This document shows, in pieces, positions 44,253-56,344 of a stretch of 64,000 bases of DNA. Source of the stretch: Pseudomonas sp. SST3 (GTDB lineage: Bacteria; Pseudomonadota; Gammaproteobacteria; Pseudomonadales; Pseudomonadaceae); NCBI RefSeq assembly GCF_003325755.1, contig NZ_QORI02000009.1:157389-221388 (forward strand). The letters are read 5' to 3'. Numbering within the stretch: position 1 is the stretch's first letter; each line of letters begins with the position of its first letter. Made by a program: the position numbers and the translations under genes. The notes below the pieces were generated by a model, which did not search any database, had not been told where the DNA came from, and was given only the letters and a program-made list of their open reading frames with translations.

Positions 44253-44394
44253 CGGGCACTCCTGAAGAGCGCACAGTCTAACTGCCCAGCGTGCCGATTC
44301 AGAGAGGCAAGACGCGGCGCCTGGCCAAATTGGCGAAGACCGGCGTAGCCGCTGCTAAAGTGCTACCTTCGAGGCAAGCGACAAGGAACCCAGA

Positions 44395-45435
44395 ATGGAC
44401 ATTCGAGACCTCTTCGGCATTCAGCTGCCGATAATCCAAGCGCCAATGGCCGGTTCGCAGAACCATCAACTCGCCGCGGCCGTATCCAACGCCGGCGGTC
44501 TGGGCTCGATTCCTGCCGGCATGCTCAACGCCGAGTCGCTGGATACCGAGCTCAGCGCCATGACGGCACTCACTGACCGCCCCTACAACGTCAACTTCTT
44601 CTGTCACCAACCGCCTGCTGAAGACCCCGCACGCAACCAAGCCTGGCTGGCCTTGCTGGCACCTTATCTCGATGAGCAGGGGATCGACGCCGCAAGCATT
44701 CCCGGCGGCGCCACACGCAAGCCCTTCGATACCGCTATGGCCGAGGTGGTCGAGCGTCATCGTCCACCCGTCGTCAGTTTTCATTTCGGGCTGCCCGAGC
44801 CGCAGCTGTTACAGCGCGTGCGCGCGACCGGTGCCAAGATTATCTCCAGCGCCACGACCCTTGCGGAGGGCCGCTGGTTGCAGGCGCAAGGCGTAGACGC
44901 GGTGATTGCCCAGGGCCTGGAAGCCGGCGGTCATCGCGGGATTTTTCTCAGCAATGACATCGACGGCCAGGTCGGCACCTTTGCCCTGTTGCCGCAGCTG
45001 GTCGCCGCGCTGAATATACCGGTCATCGCCGCGGGCGGGATTGCCGACGCGGGCGCCGTTGCCGCGGCGCAAACGCTTGGTGCCGCCGGCGTGCAGGTCG
45101 GCACCGCCTATCTGCTGTGTGACGAGAGTCGAGCCAGCACGTTGCATCGTCAGGCGCTACAGAGCCCGGCGGCAGAACACACCGTGCTGACCACGCTGTT
45201 TTCCGGCCGCCCCGCCCGCGGCATCGCCAATCGCCTGATTCGCGAGCTTGGCCCCCGGCCCGGTGCGGTTCCGGCGTTTCCCCTGGCTGGCAACGCGATC
45301 GGCGCGCTGCGGGCGCAGGCGGAAGCCCAGGGGCTCGATCATTTTTCACCGCTCTGGGCCGGGCAGAACGTCAGCGGCTGCCGTACGGTTCCGGCGGCGC
45401 AACAGACCGAGGCTTTGGCCATCGGCTGGCGCTGA
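44395..45435 (+). CDS. Nitronate monooxygenase-like flavoprotein
   Basis: This 346-residue FMN-dependent TIM-barrel protein of the 2-nitropropane dioxygenase/FabK-like family starts MDIRDLFGIQLPIIQAPMAG with the phosphate-gripping 'QAPMAG'. 'DAVIAQGLEAGGHRG' carries the histidine used as base in class I nitronate monooxygenases, and 'VIAAGGIADAGAVAAAQTLGAAGVQVGTAYL' binds FMN phosphate. It probably detoxifies nitronates such as propionate-3-nitronate, but some homologues are enoyl reductases, so the substrate is uncertain. AAGGAA lies seven bases before the ATG. It is convergent with the isomerase gene, 25 bases away. Confidence 0.82.
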   Translation: MDIRDLFGIQLPIIQAPMAGSQNHQLAAAVSNAGGLGSIPAGMLNAESLDTELSAMTALTDRPYNVNFFCHQPPAEDPARNQAWLALLAPYLDEQGIDAASIPGGATRKPFDTAMAEVVERHRPPVVSFHFGLPEPQLLQRVRATGAKIISSATTLAEGRWLQAQGVDAVIAQGLEAGGHRGIFLSNDIDGQVGTFALLPQLVAALNIPVIAAGGIADAGAVAAAQTLGAAGVQVGTAYLLCDESRASTLHRQALQSPAAEHTVLTTLFSGRPARGIANRLIRELGPRPGAVPAFPLAGNAIGALRAQAEAQGLDHFSPLWAGQNVSGCRTVPAAQQTEALAIGWR

Positions 45436-45460
45436 GCGGTCAGTCAGCCACCCTCATCCC

Positions 45461-46510
45461 TCAGCAAGCGGAGGGATCGAAGGGCGGCAGCAGCGGCGCC
45501 TGCGCCAGAGCGACCAGATCGGCTGAGCCGGTGCAGAAACAAGCAATTCGCAGTTGCTGAATCAGCACCTGAAAATGCTCGACTACCGCCCCCGGGCGTC
45601 GCAGCGCCGCATCCAGCACGCCTGCCGCCTGACCGACCACATTGGCACCCAGCCGTATCGCCTTCGCCGCATCGATGCCGTCGCGAATACCGCCGGAGGC
45701 GATCAGCTGCGCATCCGGACACGCCCGACGCACCCGCGCAATCGCCTGGGCGCTGGGAATCCCCCACCCGACGAACGCCTGGGCGACAGCTCGCTGCTGC
45801 GGGTCGCTGGCGCGCTCGGCTTCGACGGCTGCCCAACTGGTGCCGCCCGCGCCCGCCACGTCGATCACCGAAACGCCGATATCGAGCAGCCGTCGCGCCA
45901 CGTCCGCGGAGATACCAGCCCCCACCTCCTTTACCACCAGTGGCACCGGCAGACGTGAAGCCAGCGTCTCGATCGCCGCCAACACGCCGCACCAGTTGCG
46001 GTCGCCGCCATGCTGGACGGCCTCCTGCAAAGCGTTGAGGTGAATGATCAGCGCGTCGGCGTCGATCATTTCGACTGCGCGCCGCGCCTCGTCCAGGCCA
46101 TAGCCGGACACCAGCTGCGCGGCACCGAAGTTGGCCAGCAGCGGAATAGTCGGGGCCAGCTGCCGTAGCTGACGAGTCAGCCCCTGGTTGGCGCCCGTCT
46201 CCAGCGCGATGCGCTGCGACCCCACCGCCAGAGCGATGCCCAGCGTCTCGGCGGCCTCGGCCAGGTGCAGGTTGATCTGCGCGGCGCGCTCGGCGCCGCC
46301 GGTCATGGAGCTGATCAGCAGGGGCGCTGCGAGTGTTCGGCCGAGTAGTCGGCTCTGGATGTTTACCTCGTCGAGACGTAACTCTGGCAACGCACAGTGC
46401 TCGAAGGTCAGCGCAGCGAAGCCTGAATCGATGCGGGAGCCGGCGCGATGCGGATCCAGAACGATGTTCAGATGATCGTTCTTACGCTCGGCAAGTAGGT
46501 CTTTTTTCAT
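45461..46510 (-). CDS. fni: Type 2 isopentenyl-diphosphate delta-isomerase
   Basis: This 349-residue FMN/NADPH-dependent isomerase interconverts IPP and DMAPP. It begins [20 protein letters not shown]. '[41 protein letters not shown]' is the core signature, '[17 protein letters not shown]' carries the substrate/metal residues, '[20 protein letters not shown]' the FMN region, and '[25 protein letters not shown]' the phosphate site. Open frame extends far upstream, but the ATG at 46510 has GAGG five bases before it and matches the family N-terminus. In an organism using the MEP pathway the enzyme is dispensable and may balance isoprenoid precursors. No carotenoid genes lie nearby. Confidence 0.92.
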   Translation of the reverse strand: MKKDLLAERKNDHLNIVLDPHRAGSRIDSGFAALTFEHCALPELRLDEVNIQSRLLGRTLAAPLLISSMTGGAERAAQINLHLAEAAETLGIALAVGSQRIALETGANQGLTRQLRQLAPTIPLLANFGAAQLVSGYGLDEARRAVEMIDADALIIHLNALQEAVQHGGDRNWCGVLAAIETLASRLPVPLVVKEVGAGISADVARRLLDIGVSVIDVAGAGGTSWAAVEAERASDPQQRAVAQAFVGWGIPSAQAIARVRRACPDAQLIASGGIRDGIDAAKAIRLGANVVGQAAGVLDAALRRPGAVVEHFQVLIQQLRIACFCTGSADLVALAQAPLLPPFDPSAC

Positions 46511-46807
46511 TGGCGCCTCGTTCGGATGCATTTCTGTTGACGGGCTCGCGCGGCGAAAGTGCACCCGCGAAATGTCTTGGCAGACGGAACGGCCCAGAAC
46601 CCGCCGCGCCGAGCGGTGCTGATCGATGCCGAGAGCGACCATGGACAACCGATCCAACTGCCGGCGGCATCCAACAGCCCACACTGGAACGGCATCTGGC
46701 AAGGGCCAGCAAGCACCGCTGTGTCCTTTCATCACTCGAATGTATGGTGCTAGGCAGCCGTCTTGGCGCCTCCTTAGACTCGGCCGCATAAAAACGGAGG
46801 AATTGTC

Positions 46808-48610
46808 ATGTCCGAGACTCTGCTTTGCCCACGCAACCTGGCATTCGAACTCTATGAAGTGCTAGATGCCGAGGCCCTGACCCAGCGCGAGCGCTTCGCC
46901 GACCACAGCCGCGAGACCTTCAACGCCGCCGTGGACACCGCCCGCAGCATCGCTGAGAACCTCTTCGCTCCGCACAATCGCAAGGCCGACGAGAACGAGC
47001 CGATCTACCAGGACGGCGAAGCGGTGCTGATCCCGGAGGTAAAGCCGGCGGTCGATGCCTTCATCGAAGCCGGTTTCCACAACGCTTCGCGCAGCTTCGA
47101 CGACGGTGGCATGCAGCTGCCCAACCTGCTCGCGCGGGCCTGCTTCGCACATTTCCAGGCGGCCAACGTCGGCACCTCGTCCTACGCCATGCTGACCATG
47201 GGCGCCTCGCACCTGATCGAGACCTTCGGTAGCGAAGAGCAGCAGCAGCGCTTCCTGCAGCCCATGATCGAAGGCCGCTTCTTCGGCACCATGGCATTGA
47301 CCGAGCCCCATGCGGGTTCGTCGCTGTCGGACATCCGTACGCGCGCCGAACCGGCCGGCGACGGCAGCTATCGCCTCAAGGGCAACAAAATTTTCATTTC
47401 CGGCGGCGACCATCCGCTCTCGGAGAACATCGTGCACATGGTGCTGGCCAAGCTGCCGGACGCCCCGCCCGGGGTGAAGGGCATCAGCCTGTTCATCGTG
47501 CCCAAGTTCCTGGTCAACGATGACGGCTCGCTGGGCGAACGAAACGATGTGGTCCTGGCCGGGCTGTTCCACAAGATGGGCTGGCGCGGTACGACCTCGA
47601 CCGCGCTGAACTTCGGTGACAACGGCAATTGCGTGGGCTATCTGGTGGGCGAGCCGCACAAGGGCCTGTCTTACATGTTCCAGATGATGAACGAGGCGCG
47701 TATCGGCGTCGGCATGGGCGCGATCATGCTCGGCTACGCCGGCTACCTGTACTCGCTGAACTATGCTCGCGAGCGTCCGCAGGGCCGCCTCCCGGATGGC
47801 AAGAACCCGGCCTCAGCGCAGGTGCCGATCATCCAGCACACCGACATCAAGCGCATGCTGCTGACCCAAAAGGCCTATGTCGAAGGCGCCTTCGATCTGG
47901 GGCTGTACGCCGCACGCCTGGTGGACGAGCAACATACCGCGCCGAACGAGGACGACCGCAAACACGCCCACGAGCTGTTGGACCTGCTCACGCCCATCGT
48001 CAAATCCTGGCCATCGGAGTTCTGCCTCAAGGCCAACGAACTGGCGATCCAGATTCTCGGCGGTCACGGTTATACCCGTGAGTACCCGGTCGAGCAGTAC
48101 TACCGCGACAACCGACTGAATCCGATTCACGAAGGTACCCACGGCATCCAGTCGCTGGACCTGCTGGCCCGCAAGCTGAGCCAGAACGGCGGTGCCGGCC
48201 TGCGGCAGCTGGTTGGTCTGATCCAAAGCACCTGCAAGCGCGCCGGAGCGTTCAGCTCGCTGGACTCCCTGCGCCAACCGCTGGAGCAGTTGCTCGCGCG
48301 CCTGACCGAAGTGACGCAGGCGCTGCTCGGCGACCTGATGGCAGGCAAGGTCAACCAGACACTGGCCAACTCGGCGCTGTATCTGAAGGTCTTTGGTCAC
48401 ACCGTAATCGGCTGGCGCTGGCTGGAGCAGGCGATCCACGCCGAACAGGGTCTCGCGGACGGCAACCCGGCGGACACGGACTTCTACCGCGGCAAACTGC
48501 AGGCGGCGCGCTACTTCCTGACCTGGGAGGTGCCGAGCTGCCATCACGAGCTTGCCATCCTCGCCAGCCGCGATGACACCTGCCTGGCCATGCAGGACAG
48601 CTGGTTCTGA
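46808..48610 (+). CDS. Acyl-CoA dehydrogenase (PA5020-like)
   Basis: This 600-residue acyl-CoA dehydrogenase is more distant from the three copies at 29-36 kb. It lacks their 'YKAPLRD' N-terminal signature and starts [20 protein letters not shown]. It keeps '[19 protein letters not shown]', '[21 protein letters not shown]', the catalytic glutamate in '[18 protein letters not shown]' and a C-terminal helical extension. It should oxidise an unidentified acyl-CoA with ETF. A strong GGAGG lies nine bases before the ATG. By position (before the antiporter and MscK genes) it matches PA5020, which marks return to the PA50xx gene order. The 297-base spacer before it shows no gene or clear operator. 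Confidence 0.9.
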   Translation: MSETLLCPRNLAFELYEVLDAEALTQRERFADHSRETFNAAVDTARSIAENLFAPHNRKADENEPIYQDGEAVLIPEVKPAVDAFIEAGFHNASRSFDDGGMQLPNLLARACFAHFQAANVGTSSYAMLTMGASHLIETFGSEEQQQRFLQPMIEGRFFGTMALTEPHAGSSLSDIRTRAEPAGDGSYRLKGNKIFISGGDHPLSENIVHMVLAKLPDAPPGVKGISLFIVPKFLVNDDGSLGERNDVVLAGLFHKMGWRGTTSTALNFGDNGNCVGYLVGEPHKGLSYMFQMMNEARIGVGMGAIMLGYAGYLYSLNYARERPQGRLPDGKNPASAQVPIIQHTDIKRMLLTQKAYVEGAFDLGLYAARLVDEQHTAPNEDDRKHAHELLDLLTPIVKSWPSEFCLKANELAIQILGGHGYTREYPVEQYYRDNRLNPIHEGTHGIQSLDLLARKLSQNGGAGLRQLVGLIQSTCKRAGAFSSLDSLRQPLEQLLARLTEVTQALLGDLMAGKVNQTLANSALYLKVFGHTVIGWRWLEQAIHAEQGLADGNPADTDFYRGKLQAARYFLTWEVPSCHHELAILASRDDTCLAMQDSWF

Positions 48611-48681
48611 CGAAGCAGCGCGCCCGGCCCGGCAACTAAGTCAGGACCGCAGGGCACCCTACGCACATTCTATTTCGTGCT

Positions 48682-48710
48682 CCGCCGACACCAGGCTTTG
48701 GTGTCGGCGG
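48682..48710. terminator. Strong hairpin after acyl-CoA dehydrogenase
   Basis: CCGCCGACACCA and TGGTGTCGGCGG form a perfect 12-base stem with a five-base loop, 72 bases past the acyl-CoA dehydrogenase stop. There is no T-run directly after it, although CCGGCTTTTTTT follows about 22 bases on. It probably acts as a terminator or mRNA 3' end. Confidence 0.6.
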
Positions 48711-48823
48711 GGCACGTCCGTCGTTCCACCGGCTTTTTTTGACAGCTCGCTAAATCAGCAGGTTAGAATCGCTGGCATGCACCCTGCATGACATCATGCG
48801 AGACTGATCTACGGAGCGCGCGC

Positions 48824-50569
48824 TTGGATATCGGCAACATCAACTACCTGTTTTTTATCGGTGCCCTGTTGGTTGCGGCCAGTATCCTGATGAGCTCACT
48901 GTCGACTCGCCTCGGCGTGCCGATTCTGGTGATATTCCTCGCGGTGGGCATGCTCGCCGGCGTCGACGGCATCGGCGGTATCGTCTTTGATGACTATTCG
49001 CTGGCCTTTCTGATCAGCAACCTGGCGCTGGCAATCATTCTGCTCGATGGTGGCATGCGCACCCGCGCCGCCACCTTCCGTGTCGCGCTCTGGCCGGCCT
49101 TTTCGCTGGCCACTGCTGGCGTAGTGGTGACCTCCGGCCTGACCGGTCTGGCCGCGGCCTGGCTGTTCCAGTTGCCGTTGATGCAAGGCCTGCTCATCGG
49201 CGCCATCGTCGGCTCGACGGACGCTGCGGTCGTGTTCAATCTACTCAACGGGCGCGGACTCAACGAACGGGTCGGCTCGACGCTGGAGATTGAGTCAGGC
49301 AGCAACGATCCCATGGCAATGTTCCTCACCGTCGCGCTGATCGACATGCTGGCCTCTGGCGAGACCGGCTTCGGCTGGGGTTTCTTTCTCAATCTGCTGC
49401 AGCAGTTCGGTATCGGCACCCTGCTGGGCCTGTTCGGCGGCTGGTTGCTGTTGCACCTGATCAACCGTCTCTCGGTCGCCGACGGCCTTTACCCGCTGCT
49501 GGCCGTGGCCGGTGGCATCATGATCTACGCGCTGTCCGGCGCCATCGGCGGCAGCGGCATTCTCGCGGTCTACGTCTGCGGTCTGCTCCTGGGCAACCGG
49601 CCCATTCGCAATCGCCACGGTATTCTGCACATGTTCGACGGCCTGGCCTGGCTCAGCCAGATCGGCATGTTCCTGGTACTCGGGCTGCTGCTTACGCCCA
49701 GCGAGTTATTGCCGATTGCCCTACCGGCGCTGGCGCTGTCGTTGTGGATGATCCTTTTTGCCCGGCCGCTGGCGGTATTCATTGGCCTGGCGCCGTTTCG
49801 CAGCTTCCATTTGCGCGAACGACTCTTCATATCCTGGATCGGTCTGCGCGGCGCGGTACCGGTGATCCTCGCGGTGTTTCCGTTGATGGCCGGTTTGGAG
49901 AACGCCCAGCTGTTCTTCAACGTAGCGTTCTTCATCGTGCTGGTCTCGCTGCTGCTGCAGGGGACGACACTGACCTGGGCCGCCAAGAAAGCCAAGGTCG
50001 AAGTGCCGCCATCGCCGTTGCCGATCTCCCGCACCGGCTTACAGATCCACACCACCAGCCAGTGGGAGATGTTCATCTACCGGCTGACCGCGAAGAAATG
50101 GTGCATTGGCGCTGCGCTGCGCGAATTGAAAATGCCGACCGGCACCCGCATCGCCGCGCTGTTCCGCGGTAAGGCCTTGCTTCACCCCTCCGGTAGCACG
50201 CGTCTGCAAGTCGACGACATTCTCTGCGTGATCGGCCACGAGGAGGATCTGCCAGCGCTCGGCAAGCTGTTCAGCGAGGCGCCACAGCGCGGGCGCGACA
50301 TGCGTTTCTTCGGTGATTTCATTCTGGAGAGCGAGGCGCAGATGAGCGCTCTCGCGGCTCTCTACGGACTGAAACTGGGCGATGTGAACGGCGACCAGCA
50401 GATCGGTCAATTCATGGCCGAACGCGTCGGCGGCAAGCCGGTCGTCGGTGATCAGGTCGAGTGGAACGGCCTGACGTGGACCATCGCGGCGATGGAGCAC
50501 GGGGAAGTACGCAAGGTCGGCCTGAAGTTTCCGGAAGGCAATCCGCCGGGCCCGAGTTTGCACTTCTGA
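48824..50569 (+). CDS. nhaP2: Potassium/proton antiporter, CvrA/NhaP2 type
   Basis: This protein of about 581 residues is a CPA1 cation/proton antiporter. Twelve or so membrane segments cover residues 1-390, including '[15 protein letters not shown]', '[16 protein letters not shown]' and the ion-binding '[38 protein letters not shown]' with its Asp pair. A cytoplasmic TrkA-C-like domain (about 410-490) and CorC/HlyC-like domain follow. It should exchange K+ or Na+ for H+ in osmotic and pH balance. The frame starts at an ATG at 48788, but the TTG at 48824 with GGAG seven bases upstream gives the family-typical [19 protein letters not shown] start. It precedes an MscK-like channel gene as in P. 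aeruginosa. Confidence 0.88.
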   Translation: MDIGNINYLFFIGALLVAASILMSSLSTRLGVPILVIFLAVGMLAGVDGIGGIVFDDYSLAFLISNLALAIILLDGGMRTRAATFRVALWPAFSLATAGVVVTSGLTGLAAAWLFQLPLMQGLLIGAIVGSTDAAVVFNLLNGRGLNERVGSTLEIESGSNDPMAMFLTVALIDMLASGETGFGWGFFLNLLQQFGIGTLLGLFGGWLLLHLINRLSVADGLYPLLAVAGGIMIYALSGAIGGSGILAVYVCGLLLGNRPIRNRHGILHMFDGLAWLSQIGMFLVLGLLLTPSELLPIALPALALSLWMILFARPLAVFIGLAPFRSFHLRERLFISWIGLRGAVPVILAVFPLMAGLENAQLFFNVAFFIVLVSLLLQGTTLTWAAKKAKVEVPPSPLPISRTGLQIHTTSQWEMFIYRLTAKKWCIGAALRELKMPTGTRIAALFRGKALLHPSGSTRLQVDDILCVIGHEEDLPALGKLFSEAPQRGRDMRFFGDFILESEAQMSALAALYGLKLGDVNGDQQIGQFMAERVGGKPVVGDQVEWNGLTWTIAAMEHGEVRKVGLKFPEGNPPGPSLHF

Positions 50570-50678
50570 GACGTGCCTCGCCGCATATAACGCGGGCTGA
50601 GGCGTTCCGATCTATGGACTCGCCTCGGCCATCCGCAGCCCTTAGACTCCGCACTCATTTCGTATTCCGATAGCACCC

Positions 50679-53600
50679 ATGGCCCTCTTCCGAACCCTGC
50701 TGCTGGCGACTCTGTTCGTCATCGCCCCGTCTTCCGCCCTTGTTCAAGCCGCACCCACGGTGCCTGGCCTGCCTGGCAGCCAGGCTGGCGAAGCAGAAGC
50801 GCCGAAAGACGCGCAGCCCAGCGTTGATGAAAGCGCCCAGCGCCTCGCGGACCAAACCGAGACGGCCCAGCGGCGCCTGGACGAACTCAAGGCCGAGCTC
50901 GCCGGGGCAACCAAGGAAATCGCCGAATCGCAGCGGGAACTGACCAAGCTCAAAGGCAGCGACACCAGCGATCTACCCGCGAAACTGGCCAAGCTGACGG
51001 TTCCCGCGCTCGAACAACGGTTGGCCGAGCGCATCGAACAGCTGTCGGCTTGGCAAACGGCCCTGACAGCAGCCAACAGCATGATCATCAGCGCCCAGAC
51101 GCGCCCTGAACGTGCGCAGGCGGACATCAGCAAGCACCAGACTCGCATCGACGAGATCAATAGCCTGCTCAAGGCAGGACGCGAAGGCGGCAAACCACTG
51201 AGTGACGAGCGCCGCGCACTGCTCGGTGCCGAGAGGGCCGCGCTCAAGGCGCAAATCGAGCTGCGCCGCAACGAGCTGGCCGGCAACAGCCTGCTACAAG
51301 ACCTTGGCGTCGCCCGGCGCGATCTGCTGTCCGAGCGCATCGCACGCGCCGAGCAGGAAACCATGGCGCTGCAGACGGCGATCAACAACAAACGCCGCGA
51401 GGAGTCCGAGCAGACCGTCGCAGAGTTCTCGCTAAAAGCCGAGAAAGCCGGCTCCGACAAGCTGTTGCCCGCTGAAAGCGCCGAGAACCGCAAGCTCTCA
51501 AATTACTTGCTACGGGCTACCGAACGCCTCAACGACCTGACCCAGGAAAATCTGCAAACGCGCCAGCAGCTGGACACGTTGAACCAAGCCGACCAAGCGT
51601 TGGAAGAACAAATTGCCGTACTCGAGGGCAGCCTGCTGCTATCGAAGGTTCTCTACCAGCAGAAGCAGGCGTTGCCGCAGCTAAGCCTGGACAAGAATCT
51701 GGCCGATGAGATCGCCGACATTCGCCTGTACCAGTTCGAGCTGAACCAGCGTCGGGAGCTCAGCGGCAACGTTGAAGACTACGTCGATCAGCAGCTCGCC
51801 AAGCTTCCGCCGAACGAAGTCACGCCGGAGCTGCGCAGTGCATTGCTGGAGCTGATACGCACCCGCAGCGAGCTGCTCGACCGGCTGAACCACGAGCTCA
51901 ACGCACTGCTTAGCGAATCGATCACTCTGCAGCTGAATCAACGCCAGCTTCAGACCAAAGCTCAGGCACTGCGCGAAACGCTGGACGAGCAGATGTTCTG
52001 GATCCCGAGCAACAAGCCGCTGGACCTGGACTGGTTCAAGAGCGTGCCGACGCTGCTGGATCGCCAGTTGCGTGCGATGCCCTGGGGCTCCGTGTTCGAG
52101 GCGCTCGGCGCCGGACTGCTGGAACGACCGCTGTTCTTCGTACCGCTACTGCTGGTGATCGGTTTACTGCTCTGGCGCCGCAACGCCATCAACGCCAAGC
52201 TCGATTTGCTCAGCGCCGACATCGGCCATTTCCGCCACGACAGCCAATTGCACACGCCGCTGGCGCTGCTGCTGAATCTCTTGCTGGCACTCCCCGGCGC
52301 GCTGTTCCTGGCACTTTGTGGCTACCTCCTGCAGATGGACGGGCGAGGACAAAACGTCAGCCTCGGTGCCGCCTTCTACCAGATGGCGCAGGCCTGGCTG
52401 GTGTTCTACAGCGCCTATCGGATGCTCTCGCCGAATCGAGTGGCCGAGACTCATTTTGGCTGGTTCCGCCCCCAGGTGGTCTTCCTGCGCAACGAGATTC
52501 GTCGCCTGGGGCTGGTCGTCATAGCCCTCGTAGCGGTCGTGGCCATTGCAGAACATCAACCAGGCAGCTTGGTCGACGATGTGATCGGCATTGCCGTGGT
52601 GCTGACCTGCTTCGCGCTGATGAGCTGGCGCCTGACGCGCCTGCTGCTCAAAGGCCCATCAAGCCAGAACGCCCCGCCAGTGCGGCGCATCATCGGTCTG
52701 TTGTTCAGCATGCTGCCACTGGCGCTGATCGTGGTCGTGGGGCTTGGTTATTACTACACCGCCCTTAAACTGACCGGCCGATTGATCGATACGCTGTATC
52801 TCTTGCTAGCCTGGGTCGTCATCGAGGCCGCGCTGATCAGAGGCCTGACCGTGGCTGCGCGACGCCTGGCATACAAGCGGGCCATCGCCAAGCGAGAAGC
52901 CGGTTCCGATGATGCCGGTGCAGCCAACGAAGGTGCGGCCGAGCCAGGTCTTGCCATCGAACAGGTCAATGAACAATCCCTGCGCCTGACCAGGCTGGCC
53001 ATGTTCGGCCTGTTCTTCGTTGTGCTCTATTGGGTCTGGGCTGACCTGATCAGTGTGGTGTCGTACCTCGATAACGTCACCCTGTACGAATTCACCAGCG
53101 GCAGCGGTGAGACCGCCAGCACGTCTGCCATCACCCTGAACAACCTGCTCGGTGCACTGGCCACGGTCGTCATAACTTTCGCGCTCGCACGCAACCTGCC
53201 GGGCCTCCTCGAGGTACTTGTACTGTCCCGGATGCGCCTGGCTCAGGGCAGCGCTTATGCGACGGGTACCTTGCTCTCGTACACACTGGTTGGCATCGGC
53301 ATTGTCACGACGTTATCGACCCTTGGCGTGAGCTGGGACAAGCTGCAATGGCTGGTCGCTGCGTTGTCGGTGGGCTTAGGCTTCGGCCTGCAGGAGATCT
53401 TCGCCAACTTCGTATCGGGATTGATCATTCTGTTCGAGAAACCGGTACGCATCGGCGACGTGGTAACCATTGGCAATCTGTCTGGAACAGTCAGCCGCAT
53501 TCGCATTCGGGCGACGACCATTACCGATTTCGACAACAAGGAGATCATCGTCCCGAACAAGACGTTCGTGACCGACCAGCTCGTCAACTGGTCGCTCAAT

Positions 53601-53978
53601 GACACCATCACCCGGGTCACGATTCGCATCGGCGTGCAGTTCGGCTCCGAGCTGGAAGAAGTGCGAAATCTCCTTTTCCAGGCAGCCCGGGAGAACCCCC
53701 GCGTGCTCAAGGAGCCTGAACCGCAGGTCTTCTTCCTCAACTTCGGCGAGAGCCGGTTGGAGCACGAGCTTCGCCTGCATGTGCGGGATCTTGGTGACCG
53801 CAATCCGGTTATCGATGAGATAAACCGACGTATCGATCAGGAGTTCCGCGTTCGCGGGATCGTCATCGCATTCCGTCAGCTGGACGTGCACCTGAAAAAT
53901 GCGCCGCCGGGCCTGGAAATACCGCGGGCCGATCACAACGAAACGCCTCTTGGTGCGCCTGCCAACGGTCAGAGTTGA
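50679..53978 (+). CDS. mscK: MscK-like mechanosensitive channel (KefA family)
   Basis: This is a 1099-residue large MscS-family channel. A signal peptide (residues 1-24, cleavage near 'VQA') leads into a periplasmic coiled-coil domain of about 400 residues rich in Leu/Glu/Gln/Arg. A membrane domain with about eight helices spans residues 490-780. Last is the MscS pore and beta domain: 'WLVAALSVGLGFGLQEIFANFVSGLIILFEKPVRIGDVV' is the pore helix and 'NKEIIVPNKTFVTDQLVNWS' the beta domain. It should open under membrane tension to release solutes. It follows an antiporter gene by 109 bases. No strong ribosome site is seen before the ATG. Confidence 0.92.
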   Translation: MALFRTLLLATLFVIAPSSALVQAAPTVPGLPGSQAGEAEAPKDAQPSVDESAQRLADQTETAQRRLDELKAELAGATKEIAESQRELTKLKGSDTSDLPAKLAKLTVPALEQRLAERIEQLSAWQTALTAANSMIISAQTRPERAQADISKHQTRIDEINSLLKAGREGGKPLSDERRALLGAERAALKAQIELRRNELAGNSLLQDLGVARRDLLSERIARAEQETMALQTAINNKRREESEQTVAEFSLKAEKAGSDKLLPAESAENRKLSNYLLRATERLNDLTQENLQTRQQLDTLNQADQALEEQIAVLEGSLLLSKVLYQQKQALPQLSLDKNLADEIADIRLYQFELNQRRELSGNVEDYVDQQLAKLPPNEVTPELRSALLELIRTRSELLDRLNHELNALLSESITLQLNQRQLQTKAQALRETLDEQMFWIPSNKPLDLDWFKSVPTLLDRQLRAMPWGSVFEALGAGLLERPLFFVPLLLVIGLLLWRRNAINAKLDLLSADIGHFRHDSQLHTPLALLLNLLLALPGALFLALCGYLLQMDGRGQNVSLGAAFYQMAQAWLVFYSAYRMLSPNRVAETHFGWFRPQVVFLRNEIRRLGLVVIALVAVVAIAEHQPGSLVDDVIGIAVVLTCFALMSWRLTRLLLKGPSSQNAPPVRRIIGLLFSMLPLALIVVVGLGYYYTALKLTGRLIDTLYLLLAWVVIEAALIRGLTVAARRLAYKRAIAKREAGSDDAGAANEGAAEPGLAIEQVNEQSLRLTRLAMFGLFFVVLYWVWADLISVVSYLDNVTLYEFTSGSGETASTSAITLNNLLGALATVVITFALARNLPGLLEVLVLSRMRLAQGSAYATGTLLSYTLVGIGIVTTLSTLGVSWDKLQWLVAALSVGLGFGLQEIFANFVSGLIILFEKPVRIGDVVTIGNLSGTVSRIRIRATTITDFDNKEIIVPNKTFVTDQLVNWSLNDTITRVTIRIGVQFGSELEEVRNLLFQAARENPRVLKEPEPQVFFLNFGESRLEHELRLHVRDLGDRNPVIDEINRRIDQEFRVRGIVIAFRQLDVHLKNAPPGLEIPRADHNETPLGAPANGQS

Positions 53979-55520
<1,542 letters not shown>

Positions 55521-55548
55521 CGTGACCTTTGCGCAAGATGCTGCGCAG

Positions 55549-55567
55549 CGCTCCGCCTGGCGGAGCG
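55549..55567 (+). terminator. Hairpin after selO
   Basis: CGCTCCG, loop CCTGG, CGGAGCG is followed by GTTTCCCC. It lies about 30 bases past the selO stop and probably ends that transcript before the T6SS island; the short T-run makes it a weak terminator. Confidence 0.5.
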
Positions 55568-55738
55568 GTTTCCCCAGCCGCACGGCGCGTGGCCACTGGA
55601 CTTATGCGGATATGTGCCAAATCCTGCACAGGTGCCGGCAGGATGTTGCTCAACTAAATGTGCGTCTTCCCGCAGCGCTCATCCTGCCCTTCTTGCCGTC
55701 TGCTACAAGGTATTGATTTTAAAAGGATTTGAACTTTC

Positions 55739-55754
55739 TGGCACGCACCTTGTA
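55739..55754 (+). promoter_or_regulatory. Sigma-54-like promoter of the hcp-vgrG island
   Basis: TGGCACGCACCTTGTA matches the sigma-54 consensus TGGCACG-N4-TTGCA at the -24 element exactly and at the -12 element except for T in place of C (TTGTA). GG and the expected GC dinucleotide lie the standard distance apart. It is 46 bases before the hcp start. Sigma-54 control of hcp-type T6SS operons is known in Vibrio and Pseudomonas, so the placement makes sense. Confidence 0.6.
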
Positions 55755-55800
55755 GTGACTCGTCTGCCATTCCGGCATTCACAAGGCAAGGAGAGCGTTC

Positions 55801-56319
55801 ATGCCAACACCCGCGTATCTGTCCCTCGAAGGCACCAAGCAAGGCCTGATCACCGCAGGCACGTTTACCGAGGACTCGGTCGGCAATATTTTCCAGGAAG
55901 GACACGAAGACCAAATCCTGGTGCAGGCGTTCCAGCACCAGGTCATCATCCCGCGCGACCCTCAGTCCGGCCAACCCACCGGCCAGCGCGTGCACAAGCC
56001 GCTGATGATCACCAAGGTGTTCGATAAATCGTCGCCGCTGATCTTCAACGCCCTAACCTCCGGTGAGCGCCTGAACAAGTGCCGCCTGGAGTGGTACCGC
56101 ACCTCGTCCACCGGCACCCAGGAGCATTACTTCACCATCGAGCTGGAAGACGCTGTGATCGTCGACGTGCAGTCGCGCATGCCCAACTGCCAGGACCCGA
56201 ACATGTCCCACTTCACCCATCTGGAAGACGTGTACTTCACCTACCGCAAGATCGTCTGGACCCACGAAGTCTCCGGTACTTCCGGCTCCGACGACTGGCG
56301 CACCCCGATCGCCAGCTAA
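55801..56319 (+). CDS. hcp: T6SS tube protein Hcp
   Basis: This 172-residue Hcp-family protein starts MPTPAYLSLEGTKQGLITAG, the diagnostic N-terminus. 'GNIFQEGHEDQILVQAFQHQVIIPRD' and 'GQRVHKPLMITKVFDKSSPLIFNAL' follow, and it ends with 'EDVYFTYRKIVWTHEVSGTSGSDDWRTPI'. Hexameric rings of Hcp form the tube of the type VI secretion machine and can chaperone small effectors. AAGGAG lies seven bases before the ATG. It is preceded by a sigma-54-like promoter and followed by a hairpin before vgrG. No structural T6SS genes (tss) lie in the window, so it is part of a satellite island. Confidence 0.96.
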   Translation: MPTPAYLSLEGTKQGLITAGTFTEDSVGNIFQEGHEDQILVQAFQHQVIIPRDPQSGQPTGQRVHKPLMITKVFDKSSPLIFNALTSGERLNKCRLEWYRTSSTGTQEHYFTIELEDAVIVDVQSRMPNCQDPNMSHFTHLEDVYFTYRKIVWTHEVSGTSGSDDWRTPIAS

Positions 56320-56344
56320 AGCGATCACCGCATCAATGACTTTG

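Noticed and set aside
46511..46789. Upstream extension of the isomerase by 93 residues.
   Set aside because: The added part has no family similarity, and GAGG precedes the internal ATG at the conserved N-terminus.
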